In this document: positions 60,561 through 60,562 of the stretch, piece by piece | Layout of the letters: every line of letters starts with the position of its first letter | Position numbering within the stretch: the stretch's first letter is position 1 | DNA from: Oscillospiraceae bacterium | GTDB lineage: Bacteria; Bacillota; Clostridia; Oscillospirales; CAG-272 | Length of the DNA: 60,562 bases | Assembly (NCBI GenBank): GCA_015064685.1 | Contig: SVRT01000014.1 | Coordinates: forward strand, 13,251-73,812 | Direction: 5' to 3' | The notes under the pieces: model-generated | What the model saw: only the letters and a program-made list of their open reading frames with translations | What the model was told of the DNA's origin: nothing | Database searches by the model: none | Position numbers and translations under genes: made by a program

Positions 60561-60562
60561 GA

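Overview
The window looks like chromosomal DNA of an uncultured anaerobic, gut- or rumen-type Clostridia bacterium (Bacillota). This rests on gene content: a SipW-type signal peptidase with many TasA/camelysin-like substrates, BspA-type leucine-rich and InlB-type repeats, a short-form CysE, a diphosphate-type phosphofructokinase, a split ThrE exporter, strong AGGAGG ribosome sites and consensus sigma-A promoters. Everything here was read by eye; no database search was run.

Positions 1-26500 hold a surface-protein locus. After the tail of an acidic pentapeptide-repeat protein come six very large secreted proteins (1009-21716) and one broken copy. They share an almost invariant SipW-dependent signal and TasA-like N-terminal domain, and then diverge into beta-helix, leucine-rich, InlB-repeat and Hint domains. 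Two of them share about 1.2 kb of nearly identical DNA. Next come a small SipW-tag protein, a membrane-anchored camelysin-like protein, the SipW peptidase itself, a membrane protein with a ribosomal uL15-like domain, and two more SipW-tag proteins. Most genes of the array are preceded by a repeated three-helix leader whose long stem is kept although its sequence changes. I do not recognise this leader; it is the best candidate for something undescribed.

Positions 26500-39050 hold an AraC-type regulator divergent from a catabolic cluster: an Old Yellow Enzyme homologue, an SDR, an FAD oxidoreductase, a D-2-hydroxyacid dehydrogenase, a TIM-barrel isomerase, an unassigned GRSNQ-motif protein and a GH127-like protein. 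A PHP phosphoesterase and an ABC-3 type metal transporter pair lacking a binding protein follow. Two inverted copies of a 210-251 bp palindromic MITE-like element lie in this part.

Positions 39400-45780 hold a minus-strand housekeeping operon (cysE, lipid kinase, split ThrE, PPi-phosphofructokinase, rimO, pgsA). Positions 45880-51870 hold a histidine phosphatase, a carbohydrate ABC transporter (two permeases and a binding lipoprotein) and a lipoprotein made of two nearly identical 220-residue domains.

Positions 51880-54280 hold a self-contained phage-tail-like unit (BppU-like, LRR-like tip protein, small protein, XhlA-like) without lysis or structural genes. A putative glycoside hydrolase and a MATE transporter follow. 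The right end (58385-60438) is an AT-rich island bounded by 123-bp direct repeats with tRNA-3'-end-like sequence. It carries an HTH protein and a 55-codon gene that is easily missed.
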